A stretch of 64,000 nucleotides of DNA from Halorubrum sp. CBA1229 (lineage in GTDB: Archaea > Halobacteriota > Halobacteria > Halobacteriales > Haloferacaceae). The notes under the pieces are model-generated. The model saw nothing but the letters and a program-made list of their open reading frames with translations, was not told where the DNA came from and made no database searches. Made by a program: the position numbers and the translations under genes. The stretch's first letter is position 1, and every line of letters begins with the position of its first letter. Below, one piece after another: positions 39,122 to 48,508 of the stretch. The stretch spans positions 2,170,001 to 2,234,000 of the forward strand of contig NZ_CP054585.1 of the NCBI RefSeq assembly GCF_003721435.2, given 5' to 3'.

Positions 39122-39715
39122 ATGGAGTTCGACGGGGAGTTCGAGCTCGACGGCGTCCCGCCGGAGAAGGCGTGGGTCGTCCTCTCGGACCCGATCGCGG
39201 TGCGGGACTCGCTGAAGGGGTGTCAGTACATCACCCCGATGGACGACTCCTTCGAGTGGGACTCCTACGAGCCGGAGGAGGACGTCCCGACGCTGCCGGA
39301 GGCGGAGGCCGACGACGTCGCCGCCCGGGCGTTCCGGGCCGGACAGGACTACGCGGCGCTGATGCAGGTCGGCGTCGGCAGCGTGAAGCCGAAGTTCGAG
39401 ACGACGGTGACCATCGAGGACCGCGACGAGGAGGAGTTCGAGATGACGGCCACCGGCTCCGGCTCCGCGAGCGGGAGCAGCTTCAGCATGGAGTCGGGGA
39501 TGCGGATCCACGGGCAGGAGGACGGCGACGGCTCCCGCATCGAGTGGTGGACCGAGGCCGACATCTCCGGGCGGATCGCCCAGCTCGGCGGCCGCGTCAT
39601 CAACCCGGTCGCCAACAAGATCGTGAACAACTTCTTCACCTCGATCGAGTCGCAGATGACCGACGTCGAGGAGACCGACTCGGGGGTCACGGACAAGATC
39701 CGAGGGATGTTCTGA
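39122..39715 (+). CDS. coxG: CoxG-type SRPBCC protein (CO dehydrogenase subunit G)
   Basis: A 197-residue SRPBCC/START-fold protein of the CoxG family: MEFDGEFELDGVPPEKAWVVLSDP opening, an internal GQDYAALMQVGVGSVKPKFE segment and the end helix ARLGGRVINPVANKIVNNFF pattern. In Oligotropha, CoxG anchors CO dehydrogenase to the membrane. It is first in the operon here and ends by overlapping the coxM start (TGATG). An alternative start is the GTG at 39113. The C-terminus (beyond about 180) is a short charged tail. Confidence 0.88.
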   Translation: MEFDGEFELDGVPPEKAWVVLSDPIAVRDSLKGCQYITPMDDSFEWDSYEPEEDVPTLPEAEADDVAARAFRAGQDYAALMQVGVGSVKPKFETTVTIEDRDEEEFEMTATGSGSASGSSFSMESGMRIHGQEDGDGSRIEWWTEADISGRIAQLGGRVINPVANKIVNNFFTSIESQMTDVEETDSGVTDKIRGMF

Positions 39716-40605
39716 TGAAGTCCGCACCGTTCGAGCACCACGAACCCGACACGGTCGACGAGGCCGTCAGCCTGCTGGAGAGCCTCGACGACCCGACGAT
39801 CCTCGCCGGGGGCCAGAGCCTCGTGCCGATGCTCCGGTTCCGGCTCGCGAACCCCGACGTGGTCGTCGACATCAACGGCATCGACTCGCTTGACTACCTC
39901 CGCGAGGAGGACGGCTCCCTCCGGCTCGGCGCGCTCGCGCGCCACGCCGACGTGGAGGACTCGGACCTGATTGACGGGGAGTACGGCAGCTTCGCCGACG
40001 CCGCACCGCTCGTCGCCGACCCGCAGATCCGGAACCGCGGCACGGTCGTCGGCTCCGTCGCGCAGGCCGACCCGAAGGGCGACTGGGGGAGCATCCTCCT
40101 CGCCCACGAGGGCGAGGTGATCGCCACCGGTCCGGACGGCGACCGGGCGATCCCGGCGGACGAGTTCTTCCTGCTGCCGTACGACACGACGCTCGGCGAG
40201 CAGGAGCTGATCACGGAGATCCGCGTCCCTGCGCCGGGACCGAACGAGGGGAGTGCGTACCACAAGCTGAAGCGCAAGACCGGCGACTACGCGATGGCGG
40301 GCGTCGGCGCCCGGCTCGTGTTCGACGACGGCGTCATCGAGTCGGCGGGGATCGGGATGACCGCCGTCGACATCACCAACGCCCGCGCGACGGACGCCGA
40401 GGAACACCTCGAGGGCGAGCGGCCGAGCCCGGACCTGTTCGCGAAGGCCGGCGAGCTGGCCGCCGAGCAGTCGAATCCGGAGTCCGACGAGCACGGCGGC
40501 GCCGACTACAAGGAGCGGATGGTCGACGTTCTCGCCCAGCGCGCGCTGAGCGACGCCGCCGAGCGCGCTGGCACGGTGACGGTCGAACGGAGGGTCACAC
40601 AGTGA
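39715..40605 (+). CDS. coxM: Aerobic CO dehydrogenase medium (FAD) subunit
   Basis: A 296-residue FAD-binding subunit of the xanthine dehydrogenase/CODH family. The FAD-pyrophosphate motif AGGQSLVPM and the second flavin motif [11 protein letters not shown] are in the N-terminal domain; the C-terminal domain contains the [14 protein letters not shown] stretch. It takes electrons from the CoxS clusters and gives them to quinone or another acceptor. It starts in the coxG stop and ends with a GTGA overlap with coxS, so expression is coordinated. Confidence 0.92.
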   Translation: MKSAPFEHHEPDTVDEAVSLLESLDDPTILAGGQSLVPMLRFRLANPDVVVDINGIDSLDYLREEDGSLRLGALARHADVEDSDLIDGEYGSFADAAPLVADPQIRNRGTVVGSVAQADPKGDWGSILLAHEGEVIATGPDGDRAIPADEFFLLPYDTTLGEQELITEIRVPAPGPNEGSAYHKLKRKTGDYAMAGVGARLVFDDGVIESAGIGMTAVDITNARATDAEEHLEGERPSPDLFAKAGELAAEQSNPESDEHGGADYKERMVDVLAQRALSDAAERAGTVTVERRVTQ

Positions 40606-41363
40606 CTGACGAACGCGAGATCACGCTGACGGTCAACGGCACCGAGCACACGATCGAGGTCGAGCCGCGGCGCCTGCTCGTCCACGCGATCCGGGAGGAC
40701 CTGGACATGACGGGCACGCACATCGGCTGCGACACGGGTAACTGCGGCGCCTGCACCGTCCTGAAGGACGGCGAGCCGATCAAGTCCTGCCTGATGTTCG
40801 CCGCGCAGGCCGACGGGGCGGAGATCCTCACCGTCGAGGGGATGGAGGACCTCCCCGAGGCCGACGACATCCACCCGCTCCAGGAGGGGTTCCGCGAGGA
40901 GCACGGCCTGCAGTGCGGCTACTGCACGCCGGGGATGCTGATGGCGGGCAAGGCGCTGCTGGACGAGCACCCCGACCCGGACGAGGAGACGATCCGCGAC
41001 GCGATCAGCGGGAACCTCTGTCGCTGTACCGGCTACCAGAACATCGTCCGCTCGATCGAGTACGCGGCCGACGAGCTGGAGAACCGGGCCGCCGCCGACG
41101 GCGGCGCGGTGGCGACCGACGGGACGGCGGACGCGGAGCCCGCGGCGTCGCCCGAGGGCGGCCACGCGACACCGGAGTTCGGCGGCGACGCCGACACGTT
41201 CTGCGGCCGCGAGGACTGCTGCGGCGGGCCGGACGGCGCGGACCCGTTCGACCGCGACGCCCTCCTCGACGACGCGGGCGACGGTGACGGCACTGGCGAC
41301 GCGGACGGCAGGGACGACGCCGACGCGGGCGCCGATGCGACCGACCGAGGTGACACCAAATGA
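40602..41363 (+). CDS. coxS: Aerobic CO dehydrogenase small 2Fe-2S subunit with acidic tail
   Basis: A 253-residue protein. The first about 160 residues are a normal CoxS: the plant-type 2Fe-2S motif [11 protein letters not shown] (Cys43, 48, 51) and the second cluster CGYCTPGML ... CRCTGYQN. Beyond this, about 90 extra residues form an acidic Ala/Asp/Gly-rich tail with an isolated cysteine patch CGREDCCGG near residues 204-212; ordinary CoxS lacks this tail. Starts with GTG overlapping coxM and ends overlapping coxL by four bases. Confidence 0.93.
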   Translation: MTDEREITLTVNGTEHTIEVEPRRLLVHAIREDLDMTGTHIGCDTGNCGACTVLKDGEPIKSCLMFAAQADGAEILTVEGMEDLPEADDIHPLQEGFREEHGLQCGYCTPGMLMAGKALLDEHPDPDEETIRDAISGNLCRCTGYQNIVRSIEYAADELENRAAADGGAVATDGTADAEPAASPEGGHATPEFGGDADTFCGREDCCGGPDGADPFDRDALLDDAGDGDGTGDADGRDDADAGADATDRGDTK

Positions 41364-43855
41364 GTAGCGAACCAGACACCCCCGACGCGGAAACGGAGTA
41401 TCAGCACGACGAGGACGGCGGTCCCGACCCGGAGAAACACTGCGGCCACGGCCGCGGCGGGATGGGCGAGGAGGTGACGCGCAAGGAGGACAAGCGCTTC
41501 ATCACCGGCCGCGGCAACTACGTCGACGACATCAAGAAGCCGGGCATGCTCCACTGCGAGATCGTCCGGAGCCCGCACGCCCACGCCCGGATCGAGGAGA
41601 TCGACGGCTCCCGCGCCGAGGCGATGGACGACGTCGTCGCGGTGCTGACGGCCGAGGACTTACTGGAGCACGACCTCGCGACGATGCCGACACTGATGGA
41701 CGACACGCAGGACGTGCTCGTCAACGACAAGGTGAAGTTCCAGTCGCAGGAGGTCGCGGCCGTCATCGCGAAGGACCGCTACGCGGCGAAGGACGGGGCC
41801 GAGAAGGTCGAGGTCGACTACGACGTGCTCGACCCCGTCGTCGACGCCGAGGAGGCGCTCGAAGCGGACGCGCCGCTGGTCCGCGACGAGCTCGAGGACC
41901 AGGAGGACAACCACATCTTCGACTGGGACACCGGTGACAAGGAGGCCACCGACGAAGTGTTCGACCAGGCCGACGTCACCGTCGAGGAGGACATGCTGTA
42001 CCAGCGGCTCCACCCCGCCCCGATCGAGACGTGCGGCGCGGTCGCCGACTGGGACCCCGGGATGGACAAGATGACCGTCCACATGACGTCGCAGGCGCCC
42101 CACGCCCACCGCACCCTGTTCTCGCAGGTGTCGGGGATCCCGGAGCATAAGGTCCGGATCGTGAGCCCCGACGTCGGCGGCGGGTTCGGCAACAAGGTGC
42201 CGATCTACCCGGGGTACGTCGTCGCCGCGGCGGCGTCGTACGTCCTCGAACAGCCGGTGAAGTGGATCGAGGAGCGCTCCGAGAACATCCAGACGACCGG
42301 GTTCGCCCGCGACTACGACATGACCGGCGAGCTCGCGGCCACCGAGGACGGCGTCATCGAGGGCGTCAAGGTCGACGTGCTCGCCAACCACGGCGCGTAC
42401 AACGCGGCGGCCCAGCCGTCGAAGTTCCCGGCCGGCTTCTTCAACATCTTCACGGGCTCGTACGACATCGAGGCCGCGTACGGCTCGCTGACGGCCGCGT
42501 TCACCAACACCGCTCCCGGCGGCGTCGCCTACCGGTGCTCGTTCCGCGTCACGGAGGCGGTGTATCTCATCGAGCGCATGGTGAAGGTGCTCGCCGACGA
42601 GTTAGAGATGGACCCGGCGGAGATCCGCCGGCGGAACTTCATCCCCTCGGACGCGTTCCCGTACGAGTCCGCGACAGGCTGGAACTACGACTCCGGGAAC
42701 TACGAGAAGGCGCTCGACAAGGCCCTAGAGATGGCCGACTACGAGCACTACCGCGAGGAGCAGCAGCGGCGGATCGAGGAGGACGCGGACAAGCTCATCG
42801 GCATCGGCATCTCCTCGTTCACGGAGGTGGTCGGCGCCGGCCCCGGCAAGCAGTGCGACATCGCGGGCATCGAGATGTTCGACTCCGCGGACCTGCGCGT
42901 GAACCCGACCGGCAACGCCGTGTTGCGGGTCGGCGTCCAGACGCAGGGCCAGGGCCACGAGACCACCTTCGCGCAGATCGTCGCCGAGGAGCTCGGGATG
43001 GACGTGGACTCGATTACGGTCGAGCACGGCGACACCGACACCGAGCCGTACGGGCTCGGGACGTACGGCTCGCGGTCGACGCCCGTCGCGGGCGCGGCCG
43101 CCGCCGTCGCCGCGCGCAAGGTGCGCGACAAGGCGAAGTCGATCGCCGCCAACGAGCTGGAGGCCGCCGAGGAGGACATCGAGTGGGACCGCGAGTCCGG
43201 CGAGTTCCACGTCGCCGGCGCCCCCGACCGCTCGATCACCATCACGGAGATCGCGGCGGGCGCCTACATGAACCACCCCGGCGACGAGGAGCCCGGGCTG
43301 GAGGCCGTGAACTACTACGACCCGCCGGAGATGACGTACCCGTTCGGCTCGTACATCGTCGTCGTCGAGGTCGACCGCGAGACCGGCGAGGTCGACTTCG
43401 AGAAGTTCGTCGCGGTCGACGACTGCGGGAACCGCATCAACCCGATGATCATCGAGGGGCAGATCCACGGCGGGCTCGCCCAGGGGATCGGCACCGCGAT
43501 GTTGGAGAAGGTCACCTACGACGACAACGGCAACGTCACCGGCGGCGACTTCATGAACTACCTGCTGCCGACGGCCAACGAGATCCCGAACTTCGAGACG
43601 GGCCACACCGTCACGCCGTCGCCGCACCACCCGATCGGCGCGAAGGGCGTCGGCGAGTCGCCCACCGTCGGGTCGCCGCCGGCGATCGTCAACGCCGTCG
43701 TCGACGCGATGAGCCACGCCGGCGTCTCCCACGTCGAGATGCCGATGACGCCGGACGTCGTCTGGGAGACGCTCGACGAGGCCGGGCTGGCCCACCAGCC
43801 CGCCCACAACGTCGAGTTCGACCTCGGCGACGACGCCGAACCGGCCGACGACTGA
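41360..43855 (+). CDS. coxL: Aerobic CO dehydrogenase large molybdenum subunit, form I-like
   Basis: An 831-residue molybdenum subunit of the xanthine oxidase family. The active-site loop reads AYRCSFR with Cys393, the form I CO dehydrogenase signature in which the cysteine binds the Cu of the Cu-S-Mo centre (Cys388 in Oligotropha), rather than the AYRGAGR loop of form II proteins. Other family features include [20 protein letters not shown] near the start, [15 protein letters not shown] and [18 protein letters not shown] at the molybdopterin site. The enzyme oxidises CO to CO2 and feeds electrons to respiration. C-terminal end is acidic. Confidence 0.95.
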   Translation: MSSEPDTPDAETEYQHDEDGGPDPEKHCGHGRGGMGEEVTRKEDKRFITGRGNYVDDIKKPGMLHCEIVRSPHAHARIEEIDGSRAEAMDDVVAVLTAEDLLEHDLATMPTLMDDTQDVLVNDKVKFQSQEVAAVIAKDRYAAKDGAEKVEVDYDVLDPVVDAEEALEADAPLVRDELEDQEDNHIFDWDTGDKEATDEVFDQADVTVEEDMLYQRLHPAPIETCGAVADWDPGMDKMTVHMTSQAPHAHRTLFSQVSGIPEHKVRIVSPDVGGGFGNKVPIYPGYVVAAAASYVLEQPVKWIEERSENIQTTGFARDYDMTGELAATEDGVIEGVKVDVLANHGAYNAAAQPSKFPAGFFNIFTGSYDIEAAYGSLTAAFTNTAPGGVAYRCSFRVTEAVYLIERMVKVLADELEMDPAEIRRRNFIPSDAFPYESATGWNYDSGNYEKALDKALEMADYEHYREEQQRRIEEDADKLIGIGISSFTEVVGAGPGKQCDIAGIEMFDSADLRVNPTGNAVLRVGVQTQGQGHETTFAQIVAEELGMDVDSITVEHGDTDTEPYGLGTYGSRSTPVAGAAAAVAARKVRDKAKSIAANELEAAEEDIEWDRESGEFHVAGAPDRSITITEIAAGAYMNHPGDEEPGLEAVNYYDPPEMTYPFGSYIVVVEVDRETGEVDFEKFVAVDDCGNRINPMIIEGQIHGGLAQGIGTAMLEKVTYDDNGNVTGGDFMNYLLPTANEIPNFETGHTVTPSPHHPIGAKGVGESPTVGSPPAIVNAVVDAMSHAGVSHVEMPMTPDVVWETLDEAGLAHQPAHNVEFDLGDDAEPADD

Positions 43856-43876
43856 GTCCGCACGCAGCCGCCCCCG

Positions 43877-43920
43877 TTCCGACTCCCCGACCGGGCGCTT
43901 CCGACTCCCCGACTGGGCGC
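43877..43920. repeat. 22-bp tandem duplication in the coxL-XdhC spacer
   Basis: Two adjacent 22-bp copies (43877-43898 and 43899-43920) differ at one position. They lie in the 101-bp gap between coxL and the XdhC-YHS gene. Confidence 0.8.
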
Positions 43921-43956
43921 ACCGTCCGAGTCGGCGGGGCCGTTCCCACGCAACCG

Positions 43957-45207
43957 ATGACACACGACGAGACCGAACACGACGGGACCGACGAGCCCGC
44001 ACACGACGGAGCCGGCAGCCACGAGACCGACGAACCGAGCGGGACCGCGACGAAGATCGACGACGGCGACGTCTCCGCGTTGGAGGCGGAGCTGACCCAG
44101 CGCCGGGAGCCGTACGCGCGAGCGACGATCGTCCGGCGCGAGCCCCCGGTGTCGGCGAACGTCGGCGACCGCGCGGTCGTGACCGCCGACGGCGATATCC
44201 ACGGCTGGGTCGGCGGCGCGGCCTGCGCGCAGTCGATCGTGGCGACGCAGGGCGTCGCGGCGATCGAGGAGGGGACCCCCCGACTGGTCGGGATCGCCCC
44301 CGACCCGGACGACATCGACCGCCCGGGGCTCGACGCCTTCCCGATGACGTGTCACAGCGAGGGCGTGCTGGAGCTGTTCATCGAGCCGGTGACGCCGACG
44401 ACCGAGCTCGTCGTCGTCGGCGACTCGCCGGTGACCCGGTCGCTCGCGCGGCTGGCCGACGAGCTCGCGGTCGACGTGACGCTCGTCGTCGCCGACGGCG
44501 ACGCGGACCGCGACGTGCCCGCGTCGACGCGGGTGCTCGACACGGTCGACCACGAGGCGATCGCCGACGCCGTCGGCCCCGCGCCGCTCGTCCTCGTCGC
44601 CTCGATGGGCGAGTACGACGCGCGCGGCGTCGCCGCCGGCGTCCTCGCGGACGCGCCCTACGTCGGCCTCGTCGCCAGCGACGAGCGGGCGGCCGAGGTG
44701 ACCGAGCGCACCGCGGGGCTGCTCGACCGCGACGTGGGGGAGGTCGTCGCGGCGGTGACGAACCCCGCGGGCGTCGACGTGGCCGCCTACACCCCGGCGG
44801 CGATCGCGGCGAGCCTGCTCGCCGAGGTCGTCGACGAGCGGTCGAAGGCGAGTCCGGCGACCGGTGGCGGCGCGGCCGCCGCGGGCGCCGTCGCCGAGAG
44901 GGACGAGAGCGACGCTGGTGACGGGGATGACGAGGGCCGCGAGGCGGCCGCGGGCCACGAGGCAGCCGCGGGCGACACCGCCGGAACCGACGACGGCGGA
45001 GACGAAGCCGACACCGAGAGCGGCGGCGACGCCGACGAAGCCGACGAGTCAGCGATCGACCCGGTCTGCGGTATGACCGTCGACCCGGCGACCGCGGACG
45101 CCTCGGTCGAGCACGACGGCGAGACGTACCACTTCTGCTGTCACGGCTGCGCCGACTCGTTCGCGAACGACCCGGCGTCGTACCTCGAGGAGGGGGCCGA
45201 GGCGTGA
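43957..45207 (+). CDS. XdhC/CoxF-like maturation protein fused to a C-terminal YHS metal-binding domain
   Basis: A 416-residue protein in two parts. The first about 300 residues are XdhC-like: an XdhC N-terminal domain (VVTADGDIHGWVGGAACAQSIV) and a Rossmann domain (ELVVVGDSPVTRSLARLADEL) as in CODH maturation proteins. A disordered acidic linker follows, and residues 367-412 are a YHS domain (DPVCGMTVDPATA, YHFCCHGCADSF) with metal-binding cysteines. YHS domains occur in copper P-type ATPases and other metal-handling proteins. Position directly after coxL suggests a role in building the Cu-S-Mo centre. The acidic N-terminal tail is about 35 residues. The start at 43957 gives MTHDETEHD. Confidence 0.82.
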   Translation: MTHDETEHDGTDEPAHDGAGSHETDEPSGTATKIDDGDVSALEAELTQRREPYARATIVRREPPVSANVGDRAVVTADGDIHGWVGGAACAQSIVATQGVAAIEEGTPRLVGIAPDPDDIDRPGLDAFPMTCHSEGVLELFIEPVTPTTELVVVGDSPVTRSLARLADELAVDVTLVVADGDADRDVPASTRVLDTVDHEAIADAVGPAPLVLVASMGEYDARGVAAGVLADAPYVGLVASDERAAEVTERTAGLLDRDVGEVVAAVTNPAGVDVAAYTPAAIAASLLAEVVDERSKASPATGGGAAAAGAVAERDESDAGDGDDEGREAAAGHEAAAGDTAGTDDGGDEADTESGGDADEADESAIDPVCGMTVDPATADASVEHDGETYHFCCHGCADSFANDPASYLEEGAEA

Positions 45208-46202
45208 GCGGGGAGCTCGACGGGGGCCCCTTCGACTCGCTCACCGAGGCGGAGCTCCGCGAGCGGTTCGAGGAGACCGACTACGTCGCCGACGACCGCA
45301 CGGTGACGACCGTCGACCTCGCCCTCCGGCTGGGGCGCCCGCTGCTCGTCGAGGGGCCGCCGGGCAGCGGGAAGACGGAGCTCGGCAAGACGCTCGCCGA
45401 GGGGTTCGACACGGAGCTGATCCGGCTCCAGTGCTACGAGGGGCTCACCGCGGAGAACGCCCTCTACGAGTGGAACTACACGAAGCAGCTGCTCGCCGTG
45501 CAGGCCGACGAGGGGACGGTCGCCGGCGGCGCCGCGACGAACGGCGACGCCGGGGCGGCGGGCGGGCGCGACCGAGAGGCCGGCGCCGCGGGCGCCGGCT
45601 CGGTGTTCGGCGAGGAGTACCTCCTCGAACGCCCCCTGCTGCGCGCGCTCCGCAACTCGGAGGGGCGGCCGCCGGTGCTGCTGATCGACGAGATCGACCG
45701 CGCCGACGAGGAGTTCGAGGCGTTCCTCTTAGAGCTGCTCTCGGACTTTCAGGTGTCGATCCCGGAGTACGGCACCGTGAGCGCGTCGACGCCCCCGATC
45801 GTGATCCTCACGTCGAACCGGACGCGGGGGCTGAGCGACGCGCTGAAGCGCCGGTGTCTCTACCTCCACGTCGAGCCGCCGTCGTTCGAGACGGAGTACG
45901 AGATCGTCCGCCGGAAGGTGCCGGAGCTGGACGCCGCGGTCGCCGCGGAGGTGTGCTCGGTGGTCGAGCGGCTGCGCGAGGAGTCGTTCCTCAAGCGCCC
46001 GGGCGTCGCCGAGACGCTCGACTGGGCGCGCGCGGTCGCCGCGCTTCGTCACGACGACGCGGACGAGCCGCTCGCGCCCGACGTGATCGAGCGGACGATC
46101 GGCTGCCTGCTGAAGGAGGCCGAGGACGTGAGCCGTGTCGACGCGGAACTGCTCGAGCGGCTCCACGACGCCGCGAGCGCGGCGGCGGAACGGGTCGAGT
46201 GA
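45204..46202 (+). CDS. coxD: CoxD-type MoxR AAA+ ATPase
   Basis: A 332-residue MoxR-family AAA+ ATPase. Walker A is GPPGSGKT (51-58), Walker B is LLIDEIDRADEEF, and sensor 1 is ILTSNRT. A low-complexity Gly/Ala insert (about 101-130) separates Walker A from the rest. CoxD in Oligotropha is needed to sulfurate the Mo-Cu centre of CO dehydrogenase and works with CoxE. It overlaps the XdhC-YHS gene by four bases (GTGA) and starts with GTG. Confidence 0.92.
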   Translation: MSGELDGGPFDSLTEAELRERFEETDYVADDRTVTTVDLALRLGRPLLVEGPPGSGKTELGKTLAEGFDTELIRLQCYEGLTAENALYEWNYTKQLLAVQADEGTVAGGAATNGDAGAAGGRDREAGAAGAGSVFGEEYLLERPLLRALRNSEGRPPVLLIDEIDRADEEFEAFLLELLSDFQVSIPEYGTVSASTPPIVILTSNRTRGLSDALKRRCLYLHVEPPSFETEYEIVRRKVPELDAAVAAEVCSVVERLREESFLKRPGVAETLDWARAVAALRHDDADEPLAPDVIERTIGCLLKEAEDVSRVDAELLERLHDAASAAAERVE

Positions 46203-46204
46203 CA

Positions 46205-47635
46205 ATGGCGAGCTCCGACGGCACCGAGACGGAAACGCCCGACTTCCCGGCGGCGAGGCGACACCTCCTGACGGAGCTGATCCGGTTCGTCGCGGTGCTC
46301 CGGCGCGACGGCGTCGCCGTGCCGGCCTCCGGCACCCTCGACGCCGCCCGCGCGCTCGCGGCGGTCGGGATCGCCGACGAGCGGCGGGTCGAGGCGGCGC
46401 TCCGCGCGAGCCTGCTCGCCGAGACCGCCGACGGCGACGCCTTCGACGAGGCGTTCCCGACGTTCTGGCACCGGATCCGCAGCGGGCTCGATCGGATCGC
46501 CACCGCCCACGACGGGCCGTCGCCGGCGGGCGACGAGGGCGCCGACGGCGACGACCGCGAGGCGGACGACGCGGCGCCGGCCGACGACTCGGAGCGCGAC
46601 GACGCGGCGGAACCGGGGCTGCTCGACGACGCCGAGCCGCCGGAGATGGACGCCGACGGCGACGGCGATCCGACGGTGAAGATCCCGACCGACCGGCGCC
46701 ACGTCGCCGGCGATCGGCCGACCGACGAGTCGCGCGAGGAGTCGGACGGCCGGCGGTACAGCGCGGTGGGCGAGAGCGCGCTCGTCGAGGCCGACGTCCC
46801 GGCCCCGTCGAGCGAGGAGCGCGCGGCCGCCGGGCGGTTCGTCGACGCGCTCTCGTCGCTGCCCGGCCGGCGCCGCCGGCGGTCACCGACCGGCCCGGCC
46901 GTCGACGCGCGGGGCGCGCTGCGGGCGAGCCTCCAGACCGGGGGCGCGCCGATCGACCTCCCGCGGGACGCCCCGACGCCGAGCGAGCTGCGGTGCTGTC
47001 TGCTCGTCGACGTCAGCGGGTCGGTGCTCGACACCGTCGACCGGGGTGCGCTGCTCGCGCTCGGGGAGCGGGTCGCGACGAGCGCCCGCGACGCCCGCGT
47101 CTTCCTCTTCGACACCGACTTCGCCGAGGCGACGGCGGCGTTCGCGGACCCGGCCCGCTCGCCGGCCGACGCGCTCCGCGCCGCGGAGATCGAGTGGGGC
47201 GGAGGGACGAAGATCGGCCACGCGCTCGGCGAGCTGCGCCGGACAGCCCCGCACGCCGTCGACCGCCGGACGGTCGTCGTCGTCGTGAGCGACGGGCTCG
47301 ACGTCGGCGATCCGGCCCTGTTCACCGACGGGATCACGTGGCTCTCCGACCGGGCCGACGGCGTCGTCTGGCTCAACCCGCTCGCCGTCTCACCGTCGTT
47401 CGAGCCGGCCTCGCGCGGGATGAGCGACGCGGCCCCGTACGTCGACGGGCTGTTCGGGTTCGCCGCGGCGAGCGACCTCGCGGAGGCCGCCCGTCAGATC
47501 GAACGCCGGGGGCTCGGGGGGCCCATCGGTTACGAGCACGACCCGCGCCGGACCGGCGGCGCGCCCGGGGGCGGACGCGGTCGCACCGACGACGAGACGG
47601 GGACCGGCGACGCCGGCGAGGGGGGTGTCGTATGA
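46205..47635 (+). CDS. coxE: CoxE-type von Willebrand A domain protein
   Basis: A 476-residue protein. The C-terminal half is a VWA domain with a metal-ion-dependent adhesion site: DVSGS (269-273) then the downstream GGTKIGHA and VVVVVSDGLDVGDP. The first about 230 residues contain a helical N-terminal region and a long acidic disordered linker. CoxE is partner to the CoxD ATPase in CO dehydrogenase maturation. The end overlaps the next gene (ATGA). Confidence 0.9.
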   Translation: MASSDGTETETPDFPAARRHLLTELIRFVAVLRRDGVAVPASGTLDAARALAAVGIADERRVEAALRASLLAETADGDAFDEAFPTFWHRIRSGLDRIATAHDGPSPAGDEGADGDDREADDAAPADDSERDDAAEPGLLDDAEPPEMDADGDGDPTVKIPTDRRHVAGDRPTDESREESDGRRYSAVGESALVEADVPAPSSEERAAAGRFVDALSSLPGRRRRRSPTGPAVDARGALRASLQTGGAPIDLPRDAPTPSELRCCLLVDVSGSVLDTVDRGALLALGERVATSARDARVFLFDTDFAEATAAFADPARSPADALRAAEIEWGGGTKIGHALGELRRTAPHAVDRRTVVVVVSDGLDVGDPALFTDGITWLSDRADGVVWLNPLAVSPSFEPASRGMSDAAPYVDGLFGFAAASDLAEAARQIERRGLGGPIGYEHDPRRTGGAPGGGRGRTDDETGTGDAGEGGVV

Positions 47636-48507
47636 GCCGCGAGCGCGATCGCACCGACACCGACGCGGAGTGGCCCGGTCCAGTCCTGCGGGCGACGCTC
47701 GACGCGCTCCGCGACCGCGGCGCGCTCTCGGAGGTTTCCCTCGGCCGAGTCACGGTCGGCGACGCCGTCGCGCTCGTGGAGCTCGCGGCCGGAGGCGAAC
47801 GGGAGAGCCGGGACGGAGGACGACCCGCGGCCGGGCTCGCGCACCTGCCCGAGGACGCGTCGCCGACCCCCCCGGCCGACGTGGAGGGGCTGCTGGCGCC
47901 GCTGCGACCGGGTGAGGGGAGTTCCGCGTCAGCGGCCAGGGCCCTCGGCGCACGCTCGCTGGCGGTGGCGACGCTGAACGCGTGCGCGGCGCCGCTACTC
48001 GGCTGGCGGGACGGAGACCCGATGGCGCTGCTCGACCCGTCGGTCGAGACGGTCGCGACGGTCGGGCTGTTCCGCCCGGCGTTCCGGAAGTTCGACGGCG
48101 TCGAGGTCCGCGTCGTCGAGCGCGACCCCGTCGACCCGGCGACGGTGTCGACGCCCGCCGGCGTCTCGCTGCGGTCGTTCATCCCCGCGGAGGCCGCGGC
48201 CGCGATGGAGGGGGCGGACGTGGTCTTCGTCACCGGCTCGACGCTCGTCTACGGCGGGATCGAGCGATACCTCGACGCCGCGCCCGCGTCGGCGACGGTT
48301 GTCGTGGTCGGCGCGACCGCCTCGTCGCTCCCGGACCCGCTGTTCGACCGCGGCGTCGACGTCGTCGCCGGCGCGGCGGTTGACGACCCCGTTCGGACGC
48401 GGCACGCGGTGGCGGGCGGCGCCTGCGGGACGGACCTGCACGACCGCGGCGTTCGAAAGGTGTACGCGGCGCGCGACGCGCCGGCGACCATCGACCTGCA
48501 ACACTGA
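47632..48507 (+). CDS. DUF364 family protein inside the cox cluster
   Basis: A 291-residue protein of the DUF364 type: a Rossmann-like C-terminal half (VATVGLFRPAFRKF, ADVVFVTGSTLVYGGIERYLDAAP, then VVVGATASSLPDPLFDRG) matches the domain named putative heavy-metal chelation domain. The first about 100 residues are an acidic, less conserved part. It starts in coxE's stop codon (ATGA), so it is clearly in the operon. Not a usual member of bacterial cox clusters that I know. Metal delivery is a plausible but unproven role. Confidence 0.75.
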   Translation: MSRERDRTDTDAEWPGPVLRATLDALRDRGALSEVSLGRVTVGDAVALVELAAGGERESRDGGRPAAGLAHLPEDASPTPPADVEGLLAPLRPGEGSSASAARALGARSLAVATLNACAAPLLGWRDGDPMALLDPSVETVATVGLFRPAFRKFDGVEVRVVERDPVDPATVSTPAGVSLRSFIPAEAAAAMEGADVVFVTGSTLVYGGIERYLDAAPASATVVVVGATASSLPDPLFDRGVDVVAGAAVDDPVRTRHAVAGGACGTDLHDRGVRKVYAARDAPATIDLQH

Positions 48508-48508
48508 C

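Noticed and set aside
42262-43956. Long frame preceding the XdhC-YHS start inside coxL
   Set aside because: It is an out-of-frame reading of coxL joined in frame to the real gene; the XdhC family begins near 43957.
45431-46204. Extension upstream of coxE
   Set aside because: Out-of-frame reading of coxD; coxE homology begins after ATG 46205.
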